NCBI GenBank assembly: GCA_015039365.1
Contig: WION01000118.1
Coordinates: 82,399 to 146,398, forward strand
Source of the DNA: Amanita rubescens
Lineage: Eukaryota > Basidiomycota > Agaricomycetes > Agaricales > Amanitaceae
Direction of reading: 5' to 3'
DNA length: 64,000 nucleotides
In this document: positions 32,201 through 42,853 of the stretch, piece after piece
Position numbering within the stretch: the first letter of the stretch is position 1
Layout: every line of letters begins with the position of its first letter
Made by a program: the position numbers and the translations under genes
The notes under the pieces: model-generated
Seen by the model: the letters and a program-made list of their open reading frames with translations, nothing else
What the model was told of the DNA's origin: nothing
The model's database searches: none

Positions 32201-35200
32201 TGGCCGAGGGTGTTCGGTATATTCACTCAGAAGGAATTGTGCATGGCGATTTGCGCGGAGTGCGTATTTTGATACCATATCTTGGCCATTGTTTAAATCT
32301 TCACCCGCTAGGAAAATATCCTCCTCGACGCTAAGAACAACTGCCAAATTGCTGCTGATGTCGGCTTAGCCCAACATTCGAATGCCATTGTTACGCTATC
32401 CGCTGGAGCCTTTTTGTTCAATTACGCTGCCCCTGAACTGTTCGTCATGCAGTTCGAGAGCAATGAACGCAATGAGGATCATGAAGTTCGGCATGGAAGT
32501 AAGACTGTGCAAACGGACGTATATGCTTTTGGTTGCCTTTATTATGCAGTAAGTCCCATGTGTTCTTCGATATATAAAACACATTTAGCAACGAGCTGGG
32601 CAGATATTCTTTGATACCATTCCTTTTTTGGACAGAAATGAATATCAAATCATGCGACTTGTCACTGCTGGAGAGCGCCCAGATAGACTATCAAGCCCGA
32701 GGATGGAAGATGGCTTGTGGAACCTCATATATCGATGCTGGAGCGCCAAGCCTTTTGAACGTCCAACAATGAAAGAAATAACGGAGGAATTGCCAACTGC
32801 GCTTTGTTATTATGACCTATCATGGGACACCAAACCTTTTGAATCGCCGACAATGCAACAGATCGTCAAAGAAACGAAGGGATTTACGCACCGCAACATC
32901 TGCGAAGTATTCGAGCTAGGTGAAGTCGATATCTCTAGATTGACTACATCGGACGTCGGGTTGATGCTTGACTCTCTCCTCCGTGTCTGTGCCAGTTTTG
33001 CATAGCTCACTTGTTTATTTTTAATATCTTCTTTGTTCTAGCTGCTTCGCAATGGTAGCCTGTCGAACTCGAACATTCAGGATGCAAGCCAGAAAGCTAG
33101 GAAGCTGCTGTTTAAACTGATATCTGCGACAGATGCTCTGCCAAGTAATCTGTTTATTACCGGCGTCAGAACCAAGGCAGATCTTGCATTTACTAGTGCC
33201 AATAAAAGGGGAGATTCCGGACGAGTTTACAAAGGTGAACACAGGGGGCAACAGGTTGCGCTGACAGTGCTGCACAAAGGCCGAAAAGAAGTTAGTCCAT
33301 TCTTTTCTCCCAACAATACTGATTATGTTTTGTAAGGATTCGCTCAGGAAATGCTTCTGGCGGGAAGCTCTAGCATGGGCGTCACTAGTGCACCATTACA
33401 TTCTCCCACTACTGGGAGTATGTGAGGAAAAGTCGTGTCTATTTCTCGTTTTGCCGTACATGACAAATGGAACATTAAGACAATGGAGAAAGGTTGAATC
33501 ACCATTAATCTTGATCGAGATACACCGACTGGTAAGATTCCAGTAATTGTCGGAAAGGTTGAATGAAATCAATATTGTTTGTTAGATGCAGGAGGTGGCC
33601 AATGGTGTTCTATATATTCACTCGGAAGAAATCGTTCACGGGGATCTGCACGGAGTGTGTTCAATTACCTTGTTTTGTCAACCAATTCATTCTTTGTTTA
33701 CTAGGATAATATTTACCTTGATCCCCATTTTCACTGTCAGATTGCTGACTTCGGTTTGACATGGCATTCCGACCCTACCGACACAAGATCCAACATGCGC
33801 AAGCTGAATTTTGCTGCTCCAGAGTTATTCACTTCACGCGACGAATGTGGCCTGTATGGCTGCGATGGACGTTGTGAAGACTATGACCATGGGTTCCCAC
33901 AAGGAGAGAAAACAATGCAGACGGACGTATATGCCTTCGGCTGTCTTTATTATGCAGTAAGTTTGTCGTCATATTGACCGCGCCTGATGATGACTGGTAC
34001 AGATATTCTTCGATACCTCACCTTTTCCAGGAAAAAATCAACTTGTTCAATCCATAATAAGTGGGACACGTCCAGTCCGACTGAACAGTCCGGCAATGGA
34101 TGATAGCTTTTGGAGTCTCGTAGAGCATTGTTGGATGCCCAATCCCTTCGAACGTCCGACAATGCAGCAGATTGAAATGAGATTTAAGAACTTTTCTCTC
34201 CCCTCGATGTCGTTACCTGAAGCTCTGTCATTGTTACTTGCAATCCTTCACGAGGTATACGTTTTCGGGCTATTGATGTACCGCCGTCGACACTAAAAAC
34301 TACTAGTTTGTGCCTCTCGGCATCTCGATGGTACAGGAGGATGCCGTTTTCCACATGTCCAAGCTGCTGAACCTATATGACGCCCGTGCTATCGCCTCCA
34401 AACTGAGGAATAATTCAGATATCGAACTAATGCTTAATTTTGTTCTTGACGTATGTATATTTTCGCTCAGTCAGTTTAATGTCTTACGTCCTTTAGCTAC
34501 TCCTCAATGGCAGGCTGATAGATTTAGGGATTCGGGATGCAAATAGGAAAGCTAGGAGACTAATGTTCCACTTGATATCCAAATCAAATGCCATACCACG
34601 GTCTCTATTCATTACTGACGTCACGATTGAGACACATCTTGGCCCGATCGGCAGCGGAGGATTTGGACGTGTTTTCAAAGGCGAATACAAAGGGCAGCAG
34701 GTAGCAGTTAAAGTGGTGGACAAGGGCCGTAATGACGTTCGTGCAGTGCCATTTTTTCTCCCTTGTAATACTAATTGCTTTGGTAAGAATTCGCTCATCA
34801 AAGACTTCTGCCAGGAAGCCTTGACGTGGCGATCGCTTTCGCATCGCTTTATTCTTCCTTTATTGGGAATATATAAATATGAATCACAGTTATGCCTCGT
34901 ATCACCGTTCATGGCAAACGGAACATTAATTCAATGGAGAAAGGAACGTACGCCAGCCGTAGCTGAGGTTCGAAGGCTGGTGAGACTATAGTATTGTCAG
35001 AACGATGAAACCAATTCACCAACGTTGCTTAGATGCTAGAGGTAGCTGAGGGCATTCAACATCTTCACGCGGAAGGAATTGTTCATGGCGATTTACACGG
35101 AGTGCGTCTTTCGACAACGAATTTCCCCACTGCTCACGTCATTTCCCACTAGGGAAATGTCCTCCTTGATTCCGAATTTCAATCCAAAATCACTGACTTT

Positions 35201-35647
35201 GGATTAACGCGTCATTCTGATGCCACTGTCTTAGCGTCCACCACGGCGCTTTGTCTCAGGTTCGCTGCCCCGGAACTGTTTGGCATGTGCACCACATGTG
35301 GGTCCAGATGCAATGACGAACATGATGCACAACATAGAAGTAAAACAATGAAAACAGACGTCTACGCTTTCGGTTGCCTTTATTATGCAGTGCGTTTCAA
35401 ATGTCTTGATTTATGCAGGGTACGAGCCTTGAATGGACAGATATTCTTTGGTACTACCCCTTTTCATGACAAAACCCAGTTCGAAATCGTGGGACTTTTC
35501 GTGGATGGAAGACGTCCAGATCGGTTGGATAGTCCAGAGATGGCGGATGAAATATGGAATCTTATCCAGAGCTGTTGGAAATCCAAACCCTCCGAACGCC
35601 CAACAATGGATGAAATCCTTGAGACAATGAAGTTGTTTTCTTCATAG
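29267..35647 (+). CDS. GTPase-tandem-kinase protein B (three kinase modules)
   Basis: The start ATG at 29267 is the first in frame with PSTAPIESILVPTTDE. The G domain has GR|SGVGKSSLINAIFK, HDSEGYEPGDE, VYTKFDLF and no frameshift. The helical region is LMGYVVYLTLILQAVF. Kinase 1 (about 31660-32810) has GGFGRVFKG, VALK, VHGDLRG, but DFG is replaced by AADVGLA. Kinase 2 (about 33040-34250) has a destroyed Gly loop and VALT in place of VALK (Thr codon 33262-33264), with HGD and DFG kept. Kinase 3 (about 34490-35647) has GSGGFGRVFKG, VAVK, VHGDLHG, TDFGLTR and APELF, all intact, and ends MDEILETMKLFSS. So two degenerate modules are followed by one probably active one. Linkers of about 75 residues (FHMSKLLNLYDARAIASKL type) separate modules. 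This is the best-preserved long member. Confidence 0.78.
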
Positions 35648-35854
35648 GGTGAACTTCCGGATTTGTTAAGATATTGCTCGCTATTTGAAAGATTGCCGTG
35701 CGGCGTGCGCATTTACTAGTAGCAGAATTGAGGTTATAGTAGTAGTGAACAATGTTTATGCACTTATGACTCGTACACTGACGGTTTCGGAGGCTTTGAT
35801 TGCCAAACGTGTACAACGGCAATTCCGATTTTAATAATGGATCATGGCCCATAG

Positions 35855-36930
35855 ATGACGAAGAAAGACATACAATTTGACTTATCCACGAGGCTGACAG
35901 CCTGTCAAAATTTTGTATTCAAGATCGCAAACGCAAAGTGAGGACGCTGATGTTCAAACTGATAACCGAGAGTTTCGTGTATTCAAAGGCGAAAGGCGGT
36001 TGCGCTGAAATTGATGGACAAAGGCCTTAAAGATGTTACTGTTATGCTTTTCTTCTTTCACAATCCTGATTCATTCAACGTTAAGGGCAAGTTCAATCAA
36101 AACCAAGACTTTGTTTTGGAAATCCTAGCGCGGAGATACCGTTTCGTTCTCCCTTTATTCGGAATATTTGTAGATAGAATGCGGCCATTTTTCGTGTCAC
36201 CGTACATGAAAATGCCATTAACTCAGTGGCGAAGGGCACAAACGTGACGAGACGTTCTTGAGATACACAAGCTGGCTCGGCTCCGGCCCTCCTTAAAACA
36301 ATTAAAATGTGATCACTAACATTAACTAGGTGCAACTGGTGGCCGAGGGTGTTCGGTACATTCACTCAGAAGGAATTTTGCATGGCGATTTGCGCGGAGT
36401 GCATAGTTTGATATCATATCTTGGTCATTATTTAAATCTTGACTTGCCAGGAAAATGACCTCCTCAACGCTAAGAACTACTGCCGAATCCCCGCTGATGC
36501 CGGCTTAGCCCAGCATTCGAACTTGCCATTGTTACGCTATCCGCTGCAGTGTTTTCGTTCAATTACGCTGCGCCTGACCTGTTTGTCATGCAGTTCGAGA
36601 ACGATGAACGCCATCAAGTCGATCATGAAGTTTGGCACGGAAGTAAGACGATGCAAACGGACATGTATGCTTTTGGTTGCCTTTACTATTCAGTACGTCC
36701 CATGTGTTCCTCGATCATTTGACGATGACTTGGGCAAATATTCTTTAATACCATTCCTTTTGTGAAATGGATAGCAAATCATGCGGCTGGTCACGGCATG
36801 AGAACACCAAGGCCGAGGATGGGAAACGGTTTATGGAACCTCGTCCACCGATGCTAGAGTGCCAATCCTTTTGAGCGTCCCACAATGATGAATATAACCG
36901 AGAAATTGCCGACTGCGCTTGCTCACTGAG
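35855..36930 (+). pseudogene. Truncated duplicate of a kinase-1 module (B-prime)
   Basis: Matches gene B from the MTK-like exon and kinase 1 (32.8 kb side) in order: DSLSKFCIQD, then GKFNQNQDFVLEILARR, FVLPLFGIF, MPLTQWRRAQT, VAEGVRYIHSEGILHGDLRG, PADAGLAQ and VQTDVYAFG-like sequence. About 78 bp covering the SLFITDVK segment and Gly loop are deleted near 35970. Stop codons interrupt the end (aacgtgacgagacg; gtgaaatgg). The C-lobe reads ERPTMMNITEKLPTALAH before a stop. Non-functional. Confidence 0.75.
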
Positions 36931-37461
36931 ATGCGGCCGCCGCCTGGCCAATATTGATCTCTATGTTCAAGAGCGGTGTATAGACCCAATGCTAGCGTAT
37001 CGAATGATGGAAGAACCATGTATCACCATGAAAAATGTAGCAGTATGGAACAGATTAGGTTTCTTGTCAAATTCAGTAAGAATTTGAAGTAGCGACTACT
37101 TTCAGTGACATCATATGTCATGTATGCGCACCTTGTGCCACCACGCCAAACCTCGTAGAATTGTTAGGCGCTATGGACCTATGCCTCGCCGCATGTACAT
37201 GACCCACGACCAAGCATTGAAGACATTGCTGAAGCGTTTTCGTAACGCAGATTATCAAGGTCACAAAACTGTGACCGTGACACTGACGAATGAACTTCCC
37301 AACCATGCGGTTCGTACCAGTTCGTACCTGTGCAACTCTTGGCCAGCGCCTATCACAATCAGAATCGCGCAGCGTGAAAATGCAGAGCATTCTCAATATT
37401 TATAAACCTGCTGGCACGCGTTCCTCACGCTCTCACTCTGTCCTAGGATTCCACTCCTACA
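36931..37461. other. Intergenic region before M2
   Basis: No gene was recognised. The right part (about 37340-37440, agcgcctatcacaatcag...) is loosely similar to about 50600-50690 before M4, so it is probably a shared promoter region of the MLKL-like genes. Confidence 0.45.
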
Positions 37462-39511
37462 ATGCGTCATTCCACTTTCCCTGCCGTTCTCTGTCCGGTG
37501 GTTCAGATCGCAACAGCCGCATCGCTGGTTCCAGGCTTGAGTCCTGCCGTAGGAGATCTCCTCGGCATCATCTTCAAGCTATGCGAAAGTGTCCCACAGA
37601 ACAGGCACGTTCTACCTTTCTTCACGCAGTATTTCCTTTCTAACTCGTCTACAGGAACGCTGCCAAGCGACTGGCTGAGAGATGCGTGCAACTGTGCCAA
37701 CCGTTGAAGCAGTATGAACAGATGGATATCCCCCAGCGGATGGTTCGATACCGGGATAATGTGTACCAGTCAGTTGTCAAATCATCGGATAACGGATTCT
37801 GCTGATAATGTCTAGATGTCTTACACAGGTCAGAGATACAATGGAAAAATGGTCCCGGAAGAGCTGGTCCAATATGTTGGTTCATCACGGCGAATTTGAG
37901 GCTGAATTCAACTATTGCGACGAATGCATATCCAATTGCTTGACGATGTTCTCTGTAAGCGTCGATGGTTTAAAATGAGCGTATTTTGAACAATGATTAG
38001 GTTGGTGCCCAAATGGAAGGGTTGGTATACCAGAACGAAGGCGAAAAATGGAAGAGAAATTTTCAGGACGAAGACGAAAAGTGGAAGAGAAATCTCAAAG
38101 AGAGTTGGGACGCTGACCATGTAGACGTCATGAAACAGTTTTCGGCTGTAGACTTTAAGCAACGCGTCATGGATAGCAAGGTTACAGAATGCCATGATGA
38201 TATACGGGCCCTCCAAATGATGATGCAAAGAGTATGTTGGTTCCATAAGCAGAGGCATGGACTACTTGACAATTTGGAATTAGGGCTTAGCTGGACACAG
38301 AATCGTATCAGAAGAGGAGCAAAAGCGTATGGCGACGAATTTATACGATTTGCTCCAGTTATCGAATCAGCTTCCACCCGATTGCCAACTGGATGGAATG
38401 GTCGAGTTGTCGCGTGACGTGCCCATCTCAAGTGGCCACGCCGATATGTGCAAAGGGAGATATCTCTACAGCAAAGATGTCCGAATCAAGGTCATTCGCT
38501 CTGCCAATCCAAAGGATCCTGATACCATCAAGGTACGTCCCCTTGGTACCGGATACCTTCGCCGTAACTGATGTGCTTTTAGAGGATCAAGCGCGAGGTC
38601 GAGATATGGGCAAAATTGCAAGAAATAGATCAAGGAATGCATGTTATGCCGTTTTATGGATTCTATACCCCAGACGGCCTTCGTCTGTAAGTGACTTTGA
38701 CAATACTCAGGCACTGTCATTGATGTTATCATGCCAGTGCCCTAGTTAGCCCATGGATGGAAAATGGTGATGCACTGGCGTATGTCAAGAAGAACAAGTG
38801 TGTTGACTACAAACAGCTGGTGCGTCCCTTTGTCCCATCTTCGCGTGCAAATCTTAATGACGCTATTACAGATCGTTGGAATTTCTCAGGGGATAAAAGT
38901 CCTTCACTCTATGGACCCGCCTATTATTCACGGAAACTTGAGAGCTGTTCGTGTCCTCTTTTCCTAACGATCTTTCCGAGTACTAATCCGTTCATAAGGA
39001 AAATGTGCTTATTGGAGAGGAAGGTCAACCGCTGATCACAGACTTTGCGCTTGCCAAGGCACGTTACTTCAATTCTACAGTCATATCCATAGCTAAATCT
39101 TACTATTATAGCTCGAAGGGAACTTGATCACTCAAACTAGCGGCGTATCAGATAGCTGTCGATGGAGCGCACCAGAGATGTTTGAAGATCAAGCTACTGT
39201 GTCATCCAAGGGCGACATTTACAGCTTTGGGATGACGATTTTGCAGGTTGGTCCCAACTTGGTTTTGTGCGTGGAAGCGGGGGTGCTGATTGTTGTTTAT
39301 GTAGTTGTTTACGCAAGATAAACCGTATGCCAGTCGGAAAACTTTTCAGGTGTTCAGCAAAAAGGTAGCAGGTGCGCTTCCTGATCGTCCGCGAGATCCG
39401 GGTGTCATAAGGCGTGGGTTGGATGAAACGATGTGGAACTTTCTTTGTGCGTGCTGGTCTAGGGAGCCGGAGGATAGGCCTTCGATTGAGCAGATTATAA
39501 TGCAATTTTGA
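37462..39511 (+). CDS. MLKL-like protein M2: N-terminal helical bundle plus pseudokinase
   Basis: Starts MRHSTFPAVLCPVVQIATAA, then PAVGDLLGIIFKLCESVPQNR. A GC-type donor (AACAG|gcacgt, about 37604) leads to NAAKRLAERCVQLCQPLKQYE, CLTQVRDTMEKWSRKSW and EAEFNYCDECISNCL (helical bundle). A charged brace follows with the repeat EKWKRNFQDEDEKWKRNLKE. The kinase exon GLAGHRIVSEEEQKRMATNL keeps VRIKVI and FYGFYTPDGLRL, but has IIHGNLRA (Asn codon 38935-38937) and DFALAK (39041-39049). The C-lobe is APEMFEDQ, GDIYSFGMTIL and DRPSIEQIIMQF. By MLKL analogy the bundle would act on membranes and the pseudokinase would hold it in check (inference). All exons join in frame. Confidence 0.75.
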
Positions 39512-39597
39512 AAGGTATTTAGTATGCTGCTTATTTACGAGGAATCAGTTGAACTGGTACCTTTGATATTCACATGTAAACACAAATTGTCCAGAAT

Positions 39598-40922
39598 TTG
39601 GAGTGGCGACCATGTGTGGATTCATCGGTCCTCGTCACGGGCGCAAGGCTGAACACAGTTACGCTTGCGTGCCAGCACCACGCCACCTTGGTGAACATTT
39701 ATCTGCCCACCGACCGCGGACAAGTTCTAGCACTCTCCATCCCCTTCAGTGACATCGAGAGGCTCTCCGTCCGCCCTGTCAAATGGCTTCGATTTGTTAC
39801 ATTCGCCATTTGTGGAGTTCGTACCATTATATTCATGAGAGTAATATCTGTCGCTTATCGCTAATATTTTGGTTTACGCCCCTATAGGGGATTATCATCT
39901 CATCGACCACAAAGCAATGAACGATCAAATCACCTCCTCTGAGCAAACGACACGCTCTTCAAGTTTCCGCCGTGATGTCATGGCGCGCGATGGCCCTGTG
40001 TGCGTCTTCACAGGGTCTCATCCCGATGATTGCAATGCAGCACACCTACTCGCCAAAAGCAAGGGCGATGAGGTATGTATCCGTCGTCATTGTTCCGTGT
40101 TACCACCTTGCTAAACGCCCTTCTAGTACATTGCGGTTGTTCTCCAAGATCGTCTCAATTCATACGACTCCGCGGCTCTAGAACCTAATAATCTAGGCAT
40201 TAACTCGGTCGAGAACGGGATGTTTTTGGCCAAGAATCTGCATTCGTCGTTCGTGCACGGGAGAAGGGCTTCTATAAAGGTACGTAAAGTAGACATAAGT
40301 TCCGAAAATTACTGAATCTGGTGATCTCTAGACGCCCAACTTTGCTTTGGACCCCGCCGACATCCCTAGGGTTGAGGCAGGTCCAATGCTGGCCAGTCGC
40401 ATCACATTGCATAATTTGGCACCAGACACTAGCTTCCATCCGATTCTGCAAGGTGACGCGCGCATCACCGGTACGGGCACATCACTGCCATCTACTGTCA
40501 TCCTTGACTACATGTATGGTGTTGCTGCCTATCGGCGCTGGGGCAGTGGACAGGACATCGAGGAAGTGATGGAGCAACGTTTTTCCAAGCACTATAAATC
40601 TATACCTATGCCACCAGCCTCTCCGTACTCAAGTGACAGCGATAGTTTTTCAGAACCTGATGATCCCAACGACGGCAATAGACGACCGAGAAGGAGAAAT
40701 CATAGCGCGAAATTGTCAGATGGAATGCTTCGTGCGATGGACAAGGTCCTTGCGCTCTCCATGTTGCTCAAGGGAACCACTCCTGAAATGATGGCCGCAG
40801 AAAGACAGAGGCGAGAGGAGGCGGAAGAGTTGTGTGCGAAGGAGGCTAGTCGAGTGAAAGTGCAGCAGTGGATGCAAAGCTCTCCGTGCGTTCTCTCTTA
40901 CCTCCGGGCTATTTCCCACTAG
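39598..40922 (+). CDS. HNH_2-type endonuclease-domain protein
   Basis: Exon 1 (from about 39598, true start uncertain) reads TVTLACQHHATLVNIYLP and FSDIERLSVRPVKWLRFVTF. It joins DYHLIDHKAMNDQITSSEQ across an intron of about 60 bp. The HNH core is RRDVMARDGPVCVFTG, CNAAHLLAKSKGDE|YIAVVLQ, then INSVENGMFLAKNLHSSF and HGRRASIKTPNFALDP. This is the pattern of PF13391 proteins that are abundant in Agaricomycetes. The tail is Ser/Asp-rich, then basic (RRPRRRN) and helical. The region upstream of the first exon also reads IWSGDHVWIHRSSSR in another frame, which is typical of the family, so a 1-base shift near 39640 is possible. Function in fungi is unknown. It lies between M2 and the SEC63 fragment. 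Confidence 0.72.
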
Positions 40923-41045
40923 AAGCTGATCTTAGGTCAAACGGAGATAACGTACTCTAGTCAAACGCAGCTAGTGGGCTATTTCTACTTGAAGCTGATC
41001 TTAAGTCAAACGGAAATAACGCTAGTACGCAAAAACGCAGCTATT
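40909..41045 (+). repeat. Tandem duplication of about 66 bp
   Basis: Two adjacent units begin gggctattt(c/t)c and contain gaagctgatctta(g/a)gtcaaa, cgga(g/a)ataacg and aaacgcagcta. The first overlaps the 3' end of the HNH gene, so the stop codon lies inside the repeat. Confidence 0.85.
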
Positions 41046-41075
41046 AAGCATCACGAAAGTCTCCCACCCGAGAAG

Positions 41076-41549
41076 TTACCTATATACGTCCTCGTCATCG
41101 CTCTCTTCTTTATGCTTCTTTACGTTACCGCCACGCATGGCTGCCATCTGGCCGGCCAACGAATCTTCATCTGGGTCCGAGATCTCATCTTCCATCTCGT
41201 CGACGGCAGATACAGGTGCTTCTTCTAATTTCATCTTATGAATGTCGTTAAATAAAAAGTCAAGACTTAAGTAACGACTCGGGGGGCTTACGGTGATATC
41301 TCGCGTCACGTCCCCACCCACAAAGGTGTCGCTGATGACGTACATTTTCCATGTGATTATGCCTACGTTGGGAGGACTTTGGAACTGAATCTTATATGCT
41401 CTGTAATCGTTGGAAATATAATCCTTCTGAGCGTCCGATAACGTGAATTGCGTCACTTCGCCATCCTGGTTCGCTATGTAGTTTGCTTGATTCTTTGTGC
41501 ACCTCCAATTTAAAGTAACCTTATGTTCTACTTCTGCTTCCCTTAGCAC
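41076..41549 (-). pseudogene. 3' fragment of SEC63 (ER translocation subunit)
   Basis: Minus-strand reading gives AEVEHKVTLNWRCTKN, DYRAYKIQFQSPPNVGIITW, then MYVISDTFVGGDVTRDITV. A 66-bp intron (about 41225-41290) follows, then EAPVSAVDEMEDEISDPDED and SLAGQMAAMRGGNVKK with an acidic end. A Brl-domain C-terminus followed by DEISDPDEDxLAGQMAAMRGG is characteristic of fungal SEC63, a partner of the SEC61 channel. The J domain, membrane helices and most of the protein are missing upstream, so this is a stranded 3' piece. The acidic tail is short. Confidence 0.72.
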
Positions 41550-42853
41550 ACTTGCACTGTGTAGTACTTTATATACGATGCATGTATCGATATCTTACCC
41601 GGATCAAGCGGAATATTCTTTCTTCATAAGGAAGTGATAGGCGGCGATAGCACCCGGCATACGTCACGGTACACAGAAACCTCGCTACTGTGCCGTAGTG
41701 AACGGCCTTTCTTCCTTCTTCCTCCACCCCTCAAAAGTCTGGTTCAAATACCTCAGCGCCCAGTCAACTCCCTTTTCTTCTCACTCACCGCTATCCAAAC
41801 GGTATCGTTCTGCCATAGAGCCCCTGAACAAATTATGCGATCTCCCCCCTCCTCGGTCGACCTCACTGAACCCGTTGTCCACAACGTTGCTATCAAGCCT
41901 ACCACCCAGCCGCTCCACATGGTAATCCAGATGAAGTATTTTTGAACGGATATGCACAGACGGGCTGGTTTCCTCTGATGGCGTCACCGCGTCATCTAGA
42001 CCTGCTACGCCCAAGACCCCTCTTCCTGTACTTATTACCTAGATTCCGGTTGAGTTGCTAACCCCGCAACTCCGCATGGATGAGCTGAAGACCAGAGGAT
42101 TGGACTCCTTGAGTATAACACGAAGGTAAGTCTCGCGTCTACCAGATGGCGGCTCTATCGGCTCCTCGAAGCTCAAGTCGGCTTAGCCCCTCTGGACGTT
42201 ACTCCGGGATTTTGACCTAGTCCCAAACGATTGGCCTGCTAGACAACGATATCAGTCGTGTAGGTAATCCACGCTTTGTCTTGATCACTAACCGGAAGGG
42301 CGTCATTCTGAACCCACTACTTACGTAGCGGGAATCACCTCATCTCATCCCAACTACACACACCGCAAATCATGATGATGGAACGTTATTGCTCTGTTTA
42401 TCAATAATTTCGGATGTGGGAAGCTTGACGCCCTTAGTGAGTGTTCGCCGTATCTGACGTGTGACCCAGTCTCCTGCAGCTGGTTCAAGTGAACAATTAC
42501 TTGTAGATAGCAGGCAGATCATCTTGTCGTTTCGTTTCAAGATCCAGGAAAGTCTTGAGCCGGTTTTGATTCCTTTTTCAGTGAGGCCCGAAGGTAAATA
42601 AGGAAGAGTGCAGTTACTGAATGGAACTAAATATAAGCACGACTCACTCTGACCGACAGGACCGACGCGCACAAAGAGCGGAATTGTGCCTGACATAGCA
42701 GACACCGTGACACGATGCCTTGCCAAATTAGGCAGTTGGACCATATCATATTGTACTTCTCCTACTACAACTCCAGGCACTGACCTTCTTAGTTTATCAA
42801 TTTCATGATTACAAATGCAACGCGAGCGCTAAACTTCTTTCTCACCAACCAAC
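41550..42853. other. Intergenic region with unassigned frames before gene C
   Basis: At 42370-42780 a minus frame of 136 codons (for example VQLPNLARHRVTVSAMSGT) is not recognised. At about 42047-42130 a plus segment reads IPVELLTPQLRMDELKTRGL and ends in a good donor (gtaagt). It may be a gene fragment. The right end carries the conserved AGCGCTAAAC element of gene C (42825-42834). Confidence 0.35.
42825..42834 (+). promoter_or_regulatory. Conserved upstream motif of gene C
   Basis: AGCGCTAAAC lies 19 bp before the start codon, with the same spacing and a following pyrimidine-rich stretch as in A and D. Confidence 0.5.

Noticed and set aside
37115..37405. A small plus-strand gene (MSCMRTLCHHAKPRR...).
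   Set aside because: It is mirrored by an equally long minus frame, has no recognisable motif, and sits where the promoter of M2 is expected.
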